From: a bacterium
Lineage (GTDB): Bacteria; Bacteroidota; Bacteroidia; Cytophagales; Cyclobacteriaceae
Length of the DNA: 51,508 nt
NCBI GenBank assembly: GCA_024743255.1
Contig: JANSWY010000030.1
Coordinates: 1-51,508, forward strand
Direction: 5' to 3'
Positions within the stretch are counted from its first letter, which is position 1; each line of letters starts with the position of its first letter. The translations under genes and the position numbers were made by a program. Positions 23,722 to 32,293 of the stretch are shown here, piece by piece. The notes below the pieces were generated by a model. It was not told where the DNA came from. It saw only the letters and a list, made by a program, of their open reading frames with translations, and did no database searches.

Positions 23722-23811
23722 TCAGAAGTCTTTTCTTTTTGATCTATTTTCCAAAAAACGAGCGATGGAATAAGTACTGATTAATCCGAAAAACACTATT
23801 AAAACTGCCAT
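23722..23811 (-). CDS. Possible 29-residue single-span membrane protein
   Basis: A short open frame, ATG 23811 to TGA 23722, translates to a hydrophobic stretch (MAVLIVFFGLISTYSIARFL) followed by a basic tail (ENRSKRKDF). That is the topology expected of a tiny inner-membrane protein with a cytoplasmic tail. An A/T-rich leader typical of Bacteroidota starts precedes the ATG. It occupies otherwise empty DNA between the M16 peptidase and the unknown exported gene. No homologue recognised; it may be chance. Confidence 0.35.
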   Translation of the reverse strand: MAVLIVFFGLISTYSIARFLENRSKRKDF

Positions 23812-23911
23812 ATATATTTTTAAAATTTAAGGATGCGAAAATAGAACACAGAAGACAATATTTCCAGTGAAATATGTCTCTTTTAACAATCTTTTTTTAA
23901 GGATTGTTTCC

Positions 23912-25144
23912 CTAGTTCGGAATAAAACTGAGAATACTCATTTGTTCCCTAATGAGGGTCTCCTGAGCGATTTCCTGAAGCTTTTCGCTTGTTACAGCAT
24001 CGATTTTCTTGAAAATTTCATCAAGTGTCAAAATGTTGTTTAGGTCCAACATACTCTTGGCCATCATCAACATCATGCCGCTATAATTTTCGTCGGACAT
24101 AGCTAATTGTCCTTTGAGTTGTTCTTTGGCAGTATGTAATTGTAATTTCCCTAATGGTTTGTTTTGCAGCTTATCAAATTCTTTCCAGATGAGGTTTAGA
24201 CTTTTCAGAAGATTTTTCTTCTCTGTAGCAAAGTAAATACCCATCGCACCAGTATCTGTATAAGGTGAATAATTAGCGTCCACACCATATACATATCCAT
24301 GATTTTCTCTCAGAGACAAGTTAAGCCTTGAGTTCATACCTGGACCTCCAAGTATGTTGAGAAGCATAAAAAATGGAATTCTATCCGGATGACCAATTTT
24401 GTAAGCAGTACTTCCCAATGCACAATGCGACTGGGTTATTGGTTTTTTAACTTGCTTAATTATCGGATGATAGTTGTTAAACTCCTCACGATCAATCGTG
24501 TGGTTCTTTTCAGGAATTTCTTTGAAGTACTTCTCAGCAAGCTTTACAATTTTCTTGAGCGGGAAATTTCCAACACTGCTTAATATGATTTTGTGAGTGT
24601 TGAGATGCTTTTTAATGAATGCAATGAAATCATTTTGTTGAAACCCTTTTACAGTAAGCTCGGTTCCAAGAATATTTTTCCCTAATGAATGATCTGGGAA
24701 TAACAACTCATCGAAATCATCTTGCAAAGCATCCTCAGGAGTATCTCTGTAGAGAGACATTTCTTCAAGTATAACACCACGTTCTTTTTCGATTTGCTTC
24801 TCCGGGAAAGTAGCATTGAAGGTGATATCAGTGATAAGTTCTACCGCCTTTTCAAGATGTTGATCCAAAAGAGATGCATAGAAACAGATCTTTTCTTTTG
24901 TGGTATAAGCGTTTAATTCCCCACCAATAGACTCAAGTCTGTTAATGATGTGATATGCCTTTCTCTTCTTGGTGCCTTTAAAGGCCATATGTTCCCAGAA
25001 ATGAGCAAGACCCTGTTCAGTTTCACTTTCGTCTCTGCTGCCAATGTCGAGCATGATGCCAACATGTGCAATTTTTGTACTGGTAATTTGCTTATGGACC
25101 ACCCTAATCCCGTTGGGGAGTTCATACAACTCATGATCTGCCAT
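23912..25144 (-). CDS. M16 family zinc peptidase (insulinase/processing peptidase type)
   Basis: 410 residues, one-chain M16B size. The inverted zinc motif HFWEH (His48, Glu51, His52) follows the usual GSRDESETEQGLA. The third ligand region is RGVILEEM near residues 122-129. The second half carries the paired Arg and Tyr in SLRENHGYVYGVDANYSPY that complete the substrate cleft. No signal peptide, so it is probably cytosolic or secreted by another route. Members digest peptides or trim pre-sequences; the substrate is unknown here. The start ATG is preceded by a short A/T-rich leader, and the gene diverges from the GT9 gene. Confidence 0.92.
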   Translation of the reverse strand: MADHELYELPNGIRVVHKQITSTKIAHVGIMLDIGSRDESETEQGLAHFWEHMAFKGTKKRKAYHIINRLESIGGELNAYTTKEKICFYASLLDQHLEKAVELITDITFNATFPEKQIEKERGVILEEMSLYRDTPEDALQDDFDELLFPDHSLGKNILGTELTVKGFQQNDFIAFIKKHLNTHKIILSSVGNFPLKKIVKLAEKYFKEIPEKNHTIDREEFNNYHPIIKQVKKPITQSHCALGSTAYKIGHPDRIPFFMLLNILGGPGMNSRLNLSLRENHGYVYGVDANYSPYTDTGAMGIYFATEKKNLLKSLNLIWKEFDKLQNKPLGKLQLHTAKEQLKGQLAMSDENYSGMMLMMAKSMLDLNNILTLDEIFKKIDAVTSEKLQEIAQETLIREQMSILSFIPN

Positions 25145-25258
25145 AGGGGCGCAAAATTAATGTAAATCAACTAGTTATTATTCTATTATTGAAAAGATTC
25201 CATTCATGGTTGTGTTGGTAACAGAAAATGAAATCAATTAGCTTTGATTCATTCATTT

Positions 25259-26263
25259 ATGGAGCTGAAAAATCCCACTAAAATATTGATTATACAAACA
25301 GCATTCATTGGAGATGTAATTCTTTCAACTGTGCTATTGGAGGAGTTGAAGAATCAATATCCTAATGTCAAAATTGATTTTGTTCTGAGAAAAGGGAATG
25401 AAGGAGTTTTGGAAGGTCACCCCTTGGTTGAAAAGTTGATGGTTTGGGATAAAGGGGCAGGAAAAATCAGGAATCTATTCAGGGTTATTTCAGAAATTCG
25501 GAAGAATAATTATGATGCTGTTTTTAATGTTCAGAGATTTGGTTCTTCTGGTTTGATGACGTTATTAGCTAGATCCCAATACAAAGTTGGCTATAAAAAG
25601 AATCCCTTCTCCATGTTCTTCAACAAGCGAGTGAAGCATGTCTTTGAAAAAGGCAAACATGAAACTTCCAGAATTCTGGATTTGATAGATGCGAGAGACA
25701 AGACAATTCAACCAAACCTTCATATTTCAGATCAAGTTTCTACGTCAGTTGAACCATACAAAAAAGCTCCTTATATCACAATTGCACCGTCTTCTGTCTG
25801 GTACACCAAGAAATTACCATCCGATAAATGGGTTTCGTTTTTGAATGAATCGAAATATCAGGGTACTGTCTATTTGCTTGGAGGCAAGTCGGATTATGAT
25901 GAGGCTGAAAAGATCGTTACAGGTGTTTCATCATTAAAAATTGAAAATTTAGCAGGACAATTAAGTCTATTGGAGTCAGCTGCTTTGATGAAAGATGCAG
26001 AAATGAATTATGTGAATGATTCCGCTCCATTGCACTTGTGTTCGGCTTTAAATGCTCCTGTAACTGCAGTGTTTTGTAGTACTATTCCAGAGTTTGGGTT
26101 TGGACCTTTATCTGCTGATTCTAAGGTTGTAGAAATAGTTGAGCCATTAAACTGTAGACCTTGTGGATTACATGGTAAGAGTGAATGTCCCGAGGGGCAT
26201 TTCAATTGCGGTAATAAGATTGAAATAAATGATTTGATAGCTAGGTTGAAGCAGAGGGACTAG
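25259..26263 (+). CDS. Glycosyltransferase family 9 (heptosyltransferase-like)
   Basis: 334 residues from ATG 25259; an in-frame TTG five codons earlier is less likely. Two Rossmann-like halves are visible: TKILIIQTAFIGDVILSTVL with the GD motif of GT9, VKIDFVLRKGNEGVLEGHP, then APYITIAPSSVWYTKKLPSD (cf. the nucleotide-binding start of the second half), GTVYLLGGKSDYDEAEKI, NLAGQLSLLESAALMKDAEM and VNDSAPLHLCSALNAPVTAV. It is expected to add a heptose or similar sugar to lipopolysaccharide core on the cytosolic face. A Cys-rich tail (NCRPCGLHGKSECPEGHFNC) follows, as in many WaaF-type enzymes. No other LPS gene adjoins it. Confidence 0.9.
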   Translation: MELKNPTKILIIQTAFIGDVILSTVLLEELKNQYPNVKIDFVLRKGNEGVLEGHPLVEKLMVWDKGAGKIRNLFRVISEIRKNNYDAVFNVQRFGSSGLMTLLARSQYKVGYKKNPFSMFFNKRVKHVFEKGKHETSRILDLIDARDKTIQPNLHISDQVSTSVEPYKKAPYITIAPSSVWYTKKLPSDKWVSFLNESKYQGTVYLLGGKSDYDEAEKIVTGVSSLKIENLAGQLSLLESAALMKDAEMNYVNDSAPLHLCSALNAPVTAVFCSTIPEFGFGPLSADSKVVEIVEPLNCRPCGLHGKSECPEGHFNCGNKIEINDLIARLKQRD

Positions 26264-26278
26264 AGCTACTTCAACCTA
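26242..26278. terminator. Hairpin between the convergent GT9 and PstS-like genes
   Basis: Perfect 10-bp inverted repeat TAGGTTGAAG / CTTCAACCTA (26242-26251, 26269-26278) straddling the GT9 stop codon; TTTT runs follow on the plus side. It may serve both genes. Confidence 0.55.
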
Positions 26279-26292
26279 TCAATTTTGAGTTT

Positions 26293-27159
26293 TTAATAAT
26301 CGGCTGAAGCGTTATAATATACCTCCTGATTTTTAGATACCAACCCGTGATCTTCAATGATTTTCTGTGCTCTTTCTGATCCCAGGTAGAACAAGAATGA
26401 GTTGAGCGTTTCATCTCCATTATCCCTGTAGTAGATTCTTAAGCCCCTTTTTAGTGGATATAATCCCAGACTAAGATTTTTTACTGTTGGATGATAAAAA
26501 GTGTCAATATCAGATTTAGTAGGTGGTATTGAAATGTCATTCACCCCGGTTTTGAAATAACCAAAGCCTACATAGCCAATTCCATTTTGGTTAGTCATGA
26601 TTTCATGTACTATTTCATCATTGTTCTCAGCTACTAATGAACTTGCAGATAACTGATTGATTTTGAAATATGAACTGAAAAACTTTTGAGTTCCCGAGTT
26701 TTCATCTCTCGAAATTGGTAAGATTTTGCCGGGTAATCCCCCTAACTCACTCCAGTCACTTATTTCACCACGGAATATTTTGGAGATTTGATCATCTGTT
26801 AAATTTTTAATGCGGTTTAACTCATTGTTGATAAGGACGATCCCGTCATATGCTACTACCTGCTCGGTGATATCGTGTTCCAGTCCCAATTCCTGCTCAA
26901 GGTTGAAGTTGTATGAAGACATTCCAATATCAACTTCCTCATTATTGATAGCCATAAGACCAGTTCGGCTTCCACCTCCCTCAATTTGAATTATGATGCT
27001 ATCCTGAGTTAATTCGAAATCTTCCTTTAGGGCATCAAATGTCTTATGCATGGACTCACTTCCTTTTAAGGTAAGTGTTGCAATTTGTGCTTTCCGGTTT
27101 TTGTTTTGACATTGTAAAAACGAAATGGCCAATACAACCACTAATAGCTGATATCTCAT
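26293..27159 (-). CDS. PstS-like phosphate-type substrate-binding protein
   Basis: 288 residues. The N-terminus MRYQLLVVVLAISFLQC looks like a lipoprotein signal, but the residue before Cys is Gln, so the lipobox is atypical. The PBP_like_2/PstS fold is clear: LTLKGSESMHKTFDALKEDF (oxyanion-binding start), IIIQIEGGGSRTGLMAINNE, VDIGMSSYNF, VVAYDGIVLINNELN, NLTDDQISKIFRGEISDWSE, then RDENSGTQKFF and GIGYVGFGYF. It binds phosphate or a related oxyanion in the periplasm. No pst transporter genes are next to it; it stands alone between two convergent/divergent neighbours. Confidence 0.9.
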   Translation of the reverse strand: MRYQLLVVVLAISFLQCQNKNRKAQIATLTLKGSESMHKTFDALKEDFELTQDSIIIQIEGGGSRTGLMAINNEEVDIGMSSYNFNLEQELGLEHDITEQVVAYDGIVLINNELNRIKNLTDDQISKIFRGEISDWSELGGLPGKILPISRDENSGTQKFFSSYFKINQLSASSLVAENNDEIVHEIMTNQNGIGYVGFGYFKTGVNDISIPPTKSDIDTFYHPTVKNLSLGLYPLKRGLRIYYRDNGDETLNSFLFYLGSERAQKIIEDHGLVSKNQEVYYNASADY

Positions 27160-27219
27160 GTTCTGTGCTGTTAAAATTGAGCAGCAAAAATAACTTGAGA
27201 AGCTTATGGTAGTTGAATC

Positions 27220-27268
27220 AAAAAATTATTTAAATGCTACCAATTGGTTAAGCCAAGTGGTAACATTT
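27220..27268 (-). terminator. Rho-independent terminator of the DAHP synthase gene
   Basis: On the minus strand a 16-bp stem (plus coordinates 27253-27268 with 27232-27247), one wobble and one mismatch, 5-nt loop, followed by T runs. It starts 19 nt past the stop codon. Confidence 0.75.
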
Positions 27269-27286
27269 AACAAAAAGAAAATACTT

Positions 27287-28345
27287 TTAAGCGAGAACTT
27301 TTGCTTGCTGATTATAATGCTTTCTAATCTCCCAAATAGCATTAATATCCTGAATTAACTTCTTCAAGACATCAGGAGTGATTGACTGTTTAGGATCATC
27401 TCCAATACCGTATTTAGGATTGCAGTGTGTTTCAACAATAATTCCGTCTGCTCCATAACTCATTGAAGCCAGGGAAGCCGAAGGTACATATTGAGCACGG
27501 CCCACCGAGTGAGAAGGGTCTACAATTACTGGAGCCCATGTTTTCTCCTTAAGGAGAGGAGTAATCGATTCATCAGGATAGTTTCTGTATCCATCCATGG
27601 TAGGTTGAGTTCCTCTAGGACATAACATAACATCTGGATTTCCCGCTGCAGCAATGTATTCGGAAGCAGCAATAAATTCGTTTACTGGACCCATACCTAT
27701 TGATCTCTTCAAAAGAACTTTTATAGGCTTGTCAGCAGTTAGTTCTCCAATTTTTTTAAGCAAAGAATAGTTTAATGCATTTCTGGCCCCAACTTGAAGC
27801 ACATCAACACCTGCCTCTACAGCAACTTCCAATTGGTATTGATCCATTACTTCTGTGTCAACAGGGAGCCCTGTTTGTTCTTTTGCTTCAATTAATATTT
27901 TCATCGAACTATCATCACCCTGGAAAGAGTAAGGCATTGTTCTTGGTTTCCAAACACCACCTCTAATAGCCGTAGCTCCAGCTTCTTTTACAGCATGAGC
28001 TGTTTCTAGAAAGTAATTTGGGTTTTTAGGATCAATCGTACATTGACCGGCAATAATTGTTGGCTGATCTCCAACGATTACATCGCCCAACGTGATTCTG
28101 TGATTTGCTAGCTCAGAATGAACATCCATCAATTTAAATGGAGAGTCTACAGCATCAAATCGATCTATGTAGGCCAATCCCAGAATTCGGTTGACCATGA
28201 TAGTTTCTCGCTCTTCACCTAGCACAGCATAGATTGTCCTGTGGTGTCCAACTATCTCCTGGATTTTACATCCGTATTCCTCTACAATTTCAGTTACTTC
28301 TTTAAGTTGCGCTCCTGTTAGCTTTGGTTCCTTAGGAATTATCAT
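27287..28345 (-). CDS. aroF: 3-deoxy-7-phosphoheptulonate (DAHP) synthase, type I beta-like
   Basis: 352 residues catalysing PEP + erythrose 4-phosphate to DAHP, the first step of aromatic amino acid synthesis, in the cytosol. An N-terminal ferredoxin-like regulatory domain (residues about 1-70: LKEVTEIVEEYGCKIQEIVG, ETIMVNRILG) precedes the TIM barrel: ATAIRGGVWKPRTMPYSFQG, PVDTEVMD, VLQVGARNALNYSLLKKIG, VLLKRSIGMGPVNEF, VMLCPRG and IVDPSHSVGRAQYV. The first metal-binding Cys strand reads IAGQCTID where most relatives have AGPC. Single gene with its own terminator. The substitution and the CPRGTQP loop mark it as a divergent branch; KDO8P synthase is unlikely given GARN and the N-terminal domain. 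Confidence 0.88.
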   Translation of the reverse strand: MIIPKEPKLTGAQLKEVTEIVEEYGCKIQEIVGHHRTIYAVLGEERETIMVNRILGLAYIDRFDAVDSPFKLMDVHSELANHRITLGDVIVGDQPTIIAGQCTIDPKNPNYFLETAHAVKEAGATAIRGGVWKPRTMPYSFQGDDSSMKILIEAKEQTGLPVDTEVMDQYQLEVAVEAGVDVLQVGARNALNYSLLKKIGELTADKPIKVLLKRSIGMGPVNEFIAASEYIAAAGNPDVMLCPRGTQPTMDGYRNYPDESITPLLKEKTWAPVIVDPSHSVGRAQYVPSASLASMSYGADGIIVETHCNPKYGIGDDPKQSITPDVLKKLIQDINAIWEIRKHYNQQAKVLA

Positions 28346-28501
28346 GGTCTATCAAATTTGTAAAGTTGTAAATGTAGTATTGATTGCAACTATCTGCTAA
28401 ATTTTTGTTTTAGTTTATTGTTATTGTCTTTATTTTTTGAGAAAAATGAATTTTGAGGGGGTGTTTTTTGAGATATTTTCAATTGTGACGAGTGGCCATA
28501 A

Positions 28502-28876
28502 ATGTATTGCAGCTTTATCATTAAATTGGGGCCAACTAAAACAATCTCAATGGCTGTCGAAGACTTTGATTCAATAGATGATATTCAAATGCCGGATGCA
28601 AATACTTGCATGCTGGTAATAGAAGATGGCTTGGACTGGGAAGAAGCCTATCTGCACGCGAGCACCATTCAAAATAAGTTGAAGACCTACATTTACTACA
28701 TTGAATCAGGGCAATTACTAAAGGCTTATCCAGAGGTTGAAGAAAAATCCATTGTCATCTGCATTAGGGGATTGGTTCAGGCTCCAGACAAATTTTATGA
28801 TGAGATGAATGAGCAAATTGCTATGTTGCTCAAAACAAAGAACATTGGGTTTGAGTGGGAATTCGCAGTTGACTAA
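28502..28876 (+). CDS. Small cytosolic protein of unknown function
   Basis: 124 residues, acidic, no signal peptide or membrane segment. It shows alternating strand-helix elements (MYCSFIIKLGPTKTISMAV, CMLVIEDGLDWEEAYLHAST, IVICIRGLVQAPDKFYDEMN). No family recognised. The stop at 28876 abuts the stop of the convergent membrane protein gene at 28877. Confidence 0.55.
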   Translation: MYCSFIIKLGPTKTISMAVEDFDSIDDIQMPDANTCMLVIEDGLDWEEAYLHASTIQNKLKTYIYYIESGQLLKAYPEVEEKSIVICIRGLVQAPDKFYDEMNEQIAMLLKTKNIGFEWEFAVD

Positions 28877-29089
28877 TTACCTTTCCTGTTTCAGCATTCT
28901 TAACCGATAACAATGGATGCTAATAAAGATGATTGCTCCGATTATTAGTGGAGTAGATGAAATAAAAAAGCCATATATACCATAAAGTAAGCTAGAGGCA
29001 ATATGAAGAAAACGAAGTTTCAACATATCCCTCATGCTCATTGATGCTAAGCTAAAAGCAAGTGCGATATAGGCTATGGCTTCTATCAT
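28877..29089 (-). CDS. Small YgjV-like membrane protein
   Basis: 70 residues with two to three hydrophobic segments (MIEAIAYIALAFSLASMSM, LHIASSLLYGIYGFFIS, PLIIGAIIFISIHCYRL). The alternation of a helix, a short KLR loop, and a YGxYGFF helix resembles the repeat half of the YgjV family of inner-membrane proteins, here as a short form. It overlaps the acetyltransferase gene by 4 nt (ATGA), so the two are translationally coupled. It is the last gene of a MarR-led operon. Function unknown. Confidence 0.6.
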   Translation of the reverse strand: MIEAIAYIALAFSLASMSMRDMLKLRFLHIASSLLYGIYGFFISSTPLIIGAIIFISIHCYRLRMLKQER

Positions 29090-29574
29090 TGTAATTTCAA
29101 TTCCATTCTTATATTCGACCTTGAATAGAGTGTATTAGGGTCCTGCGGAATTACGCGGAAACCTACTTTGATATATAAATTAAGAGCAGGTGGTAGTTTG
29201 GTATTGGACTCTAGTATTAGTTTTTTCTTACCAACCTTGATTGAATAGTCAATAGCAGCCAGCATTAACCTGTATCCAATTTTTAGACCTTGATGGCTTT
29301 CTGAAACGGCCATTTTCGCAACTTCAAAAGCATCATCTCCCATTTTTACTAAAGCTACAGTTCCTACCACAAGGTCACCATCAAGTGCAAGCAGGATTTC
29401 ACCACCAGGTTTAACAATATATTCATTGGCATTTTCGAGTTGCTCAATATCATGTTCTTCAACTGTAAAGTACTTCTCCAGCCACACATAATTCAGCCTC
29501 GCAAAGTCAGAAGCGTACTTTTCCTGGAATTCTATAATCTCTACTTTAGGCATAAGCATTGTTGTTGTTTCCAT
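29086..29574 (-). CDS. GNAT-family N-acetyltransferase
   Basis: 162 residues with the GNAT fold: KVEIIEFQEKYASDFARLNY, the acceptor-side helix, the strand EILLALDGDLVVGTVALVKM, FEVAKMAVSESHQGLKIGYR (acetyl-CoA loop, Q/RxxGxG/A-like as HQGLKIGYRL), then KKLILESNTKLPPALNLYIK and VGFRVIPQD. It transfers an acetyl group to an amine on an unknown small molecule or protein. Met8 (MPKVEI) is an alternative start. It lies 11 nt after a MarR regulator and overlaps the YgjV-like gene by 4 nt; MarR-GNAT pairings often serve in resistance or detoxification. Confidence 0.88.
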   Translation of the reverse strand: METTTMLMPKVEIIEFQEKYASDFARLNYVWLEKYFTVEEHDIEQLENANEYIVKPGGEILLALDGDLVVGTVALVKMGDDAFEVAKMAVSESHQGLKIGYRLMLAAIDYSIKVGKKKLILESNTKLPPALNLYIKVGFRVIPQDPNTLYSRSNIRMELKLQ

Positions 29575-29585
29575 CGATGTATATT

Positions 29586-30074
29586 TTAATTTTCGTTCGC
29601 ATTGAGTTCGTTTAGAGTGCGGTTTTTGAATCCCGTGTCGTTCAATTTATCCTCTATCTCATTCAGTAAATTCAAAAAGTTGGTGTGACCAATCATTGCA
29701 TTCATTCCACTTACGCCTGCAGCCCAGATTTTTTTGTAAGTAGGTAATTTGGTCTTAGCTTTTTCACTAAGCTGAATGTATCTCTTCCTATTATCCGTTT
29801 CATGAGGAACAGAAATCAGGAATCCTTTTTTGGTCATTTTTTCCACCATAGCCACTACAGAAGGATGGGCAAATTGAATTTTGTTTGCAATCTCAGTGAT
29901 GGACAAGGATTCATGTTCATCCAGTATTAGAAAGATCACATACCAGTTTGGCTCAATATCTAAACCTAGTTCCTGATACATTTTCTTGCCATCATGAAGC
30001 ATTTTATCCGTGATACGTTTCAATCTTGTCGTGATTGATAACATCCCCAATTCCCTTAAAAAATCTTCTTCCAT
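29586..30074 (-). CDS. MarR-family transcriptional regulator
   Basis: 162 residues with the winged helix-turn-helix of MarR proteins: NWYVIFLILDEHESLSITEI, ANKIQFAHPSVVAMVEKMTK (recognition helix), KGFLISVPHETDNRKRYIQL (wing with DNRKR), then LSEKAKTKLPTYKKIW. It acts as a dimer on palindromic DNA. Two matching palindromes 33 bp apart lie just upstream, so it is probably autoregulated. It heads an operon with a GNAT acetyltransferase and a small YgjV-like membrane protein. The inducer is unknown. Confidence 0.92.
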   Translation of the reverse strand: MEEDFLRELGMLSITTRLKRITDKMLHDGKKMYQELGLDIEPNWYVIFLILDEHESLSITEIANKIQFAHPSVVAMVEKMTKKGFLISVPHETDNRKRYIQLSEKAKTKLPTYKKIWAAGVSGMNAMIGHTNFLNLLNEIEDKLNDTGFKNRTLNELNANEN

Positions 30075-30083
30075 CCTTAATTT

Positions 30084-30099
30084 ATGTAGTCAACTACGT
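30084..30099. promoter_or_regulatory. MarR operator, site 1 (proximal)
   Basis: Near-palindrome ATGTAGTCAACTACGT, 10 nt upstream of the MarR start, with one mismatch in the outer arms. Half-sites match site 2. Confidence 0.65.
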
Positions 30100-30116
30100 A
30101 ATAATACGAAAAATAA

Positions 30117-30132
30117 ATGTAGTTGTCTACAT
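30117..30132. promoter_or_regulatory. MarR operator, site 2 (distal)
   Basis: ATGTAGTTGTCTACAT has perfect 6-bp outer arms (ATGTAG / CTACAT). It lies 33 bp, about three helical turns, from site 1, so both can be bound on one face. Confidence 0.65.
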
Positions 30133-30356
30133 ATTTTTCAATTATTTTAAAAAGTTGTTCCATGGTCACAAGCGTAAGGACAATTGAAGCTGGTCAATGA
30201 ATGGTATGTGAAACAACGGATTTAATCGATTAATATTCAGAGGTATTCATTACATCCTCAAAATAAACCTGTTAATCGAAAAAGGGATCGAATAATATCA
30301 ATCTACTGCTGAAAACCGTAATTTAACATTACTGAAACTCGCGTATAAACCAAAAT

Positions 30357-30737
30357 ATGAATCAGTCAGACATCAATATATTGTATGTAGATGACGAGGA
30401 GCAAAACATATTTCTCTTCGAAGTGATCTTTGGACACCTATACAAAGTGCACACTGCAACTTCAGGTGAAAGAGGACTGGAAATACTTAATTCAAATACT
30501 ATTGACGTTGTAATTACGGATCTTCATATGCCAAACATGAATGGTCTGGAATTTATCAATCTGGCGTCAACTAATTTTGAAGATATTCCTTACTTCGTAT
30601 TGTCCGGATATTCGTTTAATCAAGCCATTGAAGAAGCAATGAAAGCAGGTTTGATCAAAAAGTATTTCCGAAAACCATTCAACAAAGACGAAATAGAACT
30701 TGCTATCTCACAGGAATTGTCGGATCTACAAAGCTAA
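30357..30737 (+). CDS. Stand-alone response-regulator receiver (CheY-like)
   Basis: 126 residues, one receiver domain and nothing else. The acidic pocket is Asp12-Asp13 (ILYVDDEEQN), the phosphate acceptor Asp55 (VVITDLHMPNMNG), the switch Ser83 (VLSGY) and Lys106 (YFRKPF). All essential residues are present, so it should be phosphorylated by a histidine kinase; no kinase is adjacent. Without an output domain it may act by protein contact or as a phosphate relay. CTAA at 30734-30737 is shared with the stop of the convergent gene. Confidence 0.93.
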   Translation: MNQSDINILYVDDEEQNIFLFEVIFGHLYKVHTATSGERGLEILNSNTIDVVITDLHMPNMNGLEFINLASTNFEDIPYFVLSGYSFNQAIEEAMKAGLIKKYFRKPFNKDEIELAISQELSDLQS

Positions 30738-31432
30738 TCTCGGTATCGATCTCCCAGAAAGAGAATCAAAGAGGCCTTGACCTCTTCAATTGAGCTAGTG
30801 TAAATAACCTGTAGATAATCTTTCACAAAATCTCTAAATGCTGGATCTAGATCTGCGCTTATCTCTGGATATAAGGTAGACAACTGCTTTACGAACTTTT
30901 CATTATTCTGTAATTCATAGAACTCATCTAATCTTCTTTCCTGATCAATCACTACCGGAAGTTCATTCTTTTGCTTTTGATATTTGTCGTTATATGATTT
31001 CCTGCTGAAAGATGTTCTTGGCGCCATGTGCGGATTATCGGCAAGAAAACTTCCTAGCTGAACTGCCTTTAGATATTCCTCTTTGGATGGCATTCTATGT
31101 ATTTCATGACCTATTCGATCACCTTTCACTGTGAATTCTCTTAAACGATAGGTGTCTACCTCCAGTTCGATAGAAACCGAAGTTGTGTTTGGGTGGAAAA
31201 AGATTGTTTTATCCAAGAAACCAATGAATGATATTTTTATAGAATCTCCTGCGTCCGCAACAATTTGAAAATTGCCATCTATATCAGTTGTGATTCCCGT
31301 ACCCTTATTTTGATTCACGACATGTACTCCAACTAAAGGGCTATTAAGTTGATCAGTAACCTTTCCTCTTAGTTGCTGACCGTATAGATAGAAAGAACTC
31401 AAAAATAGAGTTGTGGCGATGATGAGTTTCAT
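30734..31432 (-). CDS. Exported carboxypeptidase-regulatory-like domain protein
   Basis: 232 residues with a signal peptide (MKLIIATTLFLSSFYLYG). Residues about 20-105 form the CarboxypepD_reg-like beta sandwich: QLRGKVTDQLNSPLVGVHVV, GTGITTDIDGNFQIVADAGD, SIKISFIGFLDKTIFF and a final RLREFTV strand. The rest is helical and polar, with no TonB-dependent barrel or plug, so it is not a SusC. Similar stand-alone proteins are exported in Bacteroidota with unknown role. Its stop overlaps that of the receiver gene by 4 nt. Confidence 0.82.
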   Translation of the reverse strand: MKLIIATTLFLSSFYLYGQQLRGKVTDQLNSPLVGVHVVNQNKGTGITTDIDGNFQIVADAGDSIKISFIGFLDKTIFFHPNTTSVSIELEVDTYRLREFTVKGDRIGHEIHRMPSKEEYLKAVQLGSFLADNPHMAPRTSFSRKSYNDKYQKQKNELPVVIDQERRLDEFYELQNNEKFVKQLSTLYPEISADLDPAFRDFVKDYLQVIYTSSIEEVKASLILFLGDRYRD

Positions 31433-31530
31433 TTTTGTGAGCTTTAAGGAAGAATGCAGATTCTGAAAGGTGGGTTGTTTACAACTATTTTTATATCAGC
31501 TGGGTCATGAAATAAAAAACTTACGGAACC

Positions 31531-32160
31531 ATGAGAAAACTCTTAACCCTCGCAGCAATTATTGCAATTACAAATCTCCCAATTGGATGTGGGTGTGATA
31601 CAGGAAGTTGTGATGATGATGGTGGAGTTCAGGAAACTACAATCAATACAATTTTTATTAGTAATGCCTGGGTAAATGAAAATTTCTCTTCACAAGAAGT
31701 GACCTCTGATTATACAATCGCAGCAATATCTCTGGAGGTAACCGAAGTTGATTATCATGAAGTTGCTTATCAGAGGAATAACTTCGGGACATCATTTATT
31801 AATACTGCATATGCCTTGAGGATCGCTCCAGCTCCTGAGCCACGTCAATTGTTGACAGGAGTTTCAATCACATCAAATGAAGATGTAAATTCAGGTGGGC
31901 AAACCTATGAAGCTGGTGCTGACTTGTCTGAACTGTTTGTTGTTAATTCCGAACTTGGGCAACTTAGAAGCATTAGTATAAATGATTTTATTGATGAACA
32001 AAACAGTGCACCATTTCTATTTGGATCTTTGGGATCCCAGATATTCTTAAAACTGAGCGATAATCCGGATCAGGCAATCAATAGTAATATTGTAGTGGAG
32101 CTATCTTTTGATGATGGAACAACATTCAGGTCTGAATTAACGATTTTCAATGCGGAATAA
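31531..32160 (+). CDS. Lipoprotein of unknown function (DUF5034-like length and layout)
   Basis: 209 residues. The signal (MRKLLTLAAIIAITNL) ends in a lipobox PIGC with Cys20, followed by a short Cys/Asp-rich segment (GCDTGSCDDDGG). The rest is beta-rich (TINTIFISNAWVNE, YTIAAISLEVTEVDYHEV, AYALRIAPAPEPRQLLTGVS, IVVELSFDDGTTF). Size and layout recall the DUF5034 lipoproteins of Bacteroidota, but this is an unverified resemblance. Single gene. Confidence 0.6.
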   Translation: MRKLLTLAAIIAITNLPIGCGCDTGSCDDDGGVQETTINTIFISNAWVNENFSSQEVTSDYTIAAISLEVTEVDYHEVAYQRNNFGTSFINTAYALRIAPAPEPRQLLTGVSITSNEDVNSGGQTYEAGADLSELFVVNSELGQLRSISINDFIDEQNSAPFLFGSLGSQIFLKLSDNPDQAINSNIVVELSFDDGTTFRSELTIFNAE

Positions 32161-32293
32161 CGATACTGCCTATAATCCCAGATTATCCCCCAATAAGTGT
32201 TATTGCTAAAAATATCTCAGTTTGAGTCATTGGATTGATTGCGTTAATCTTTAAATTTCTACTAACCGATTTGACTTAATGCACTTAATGTCC

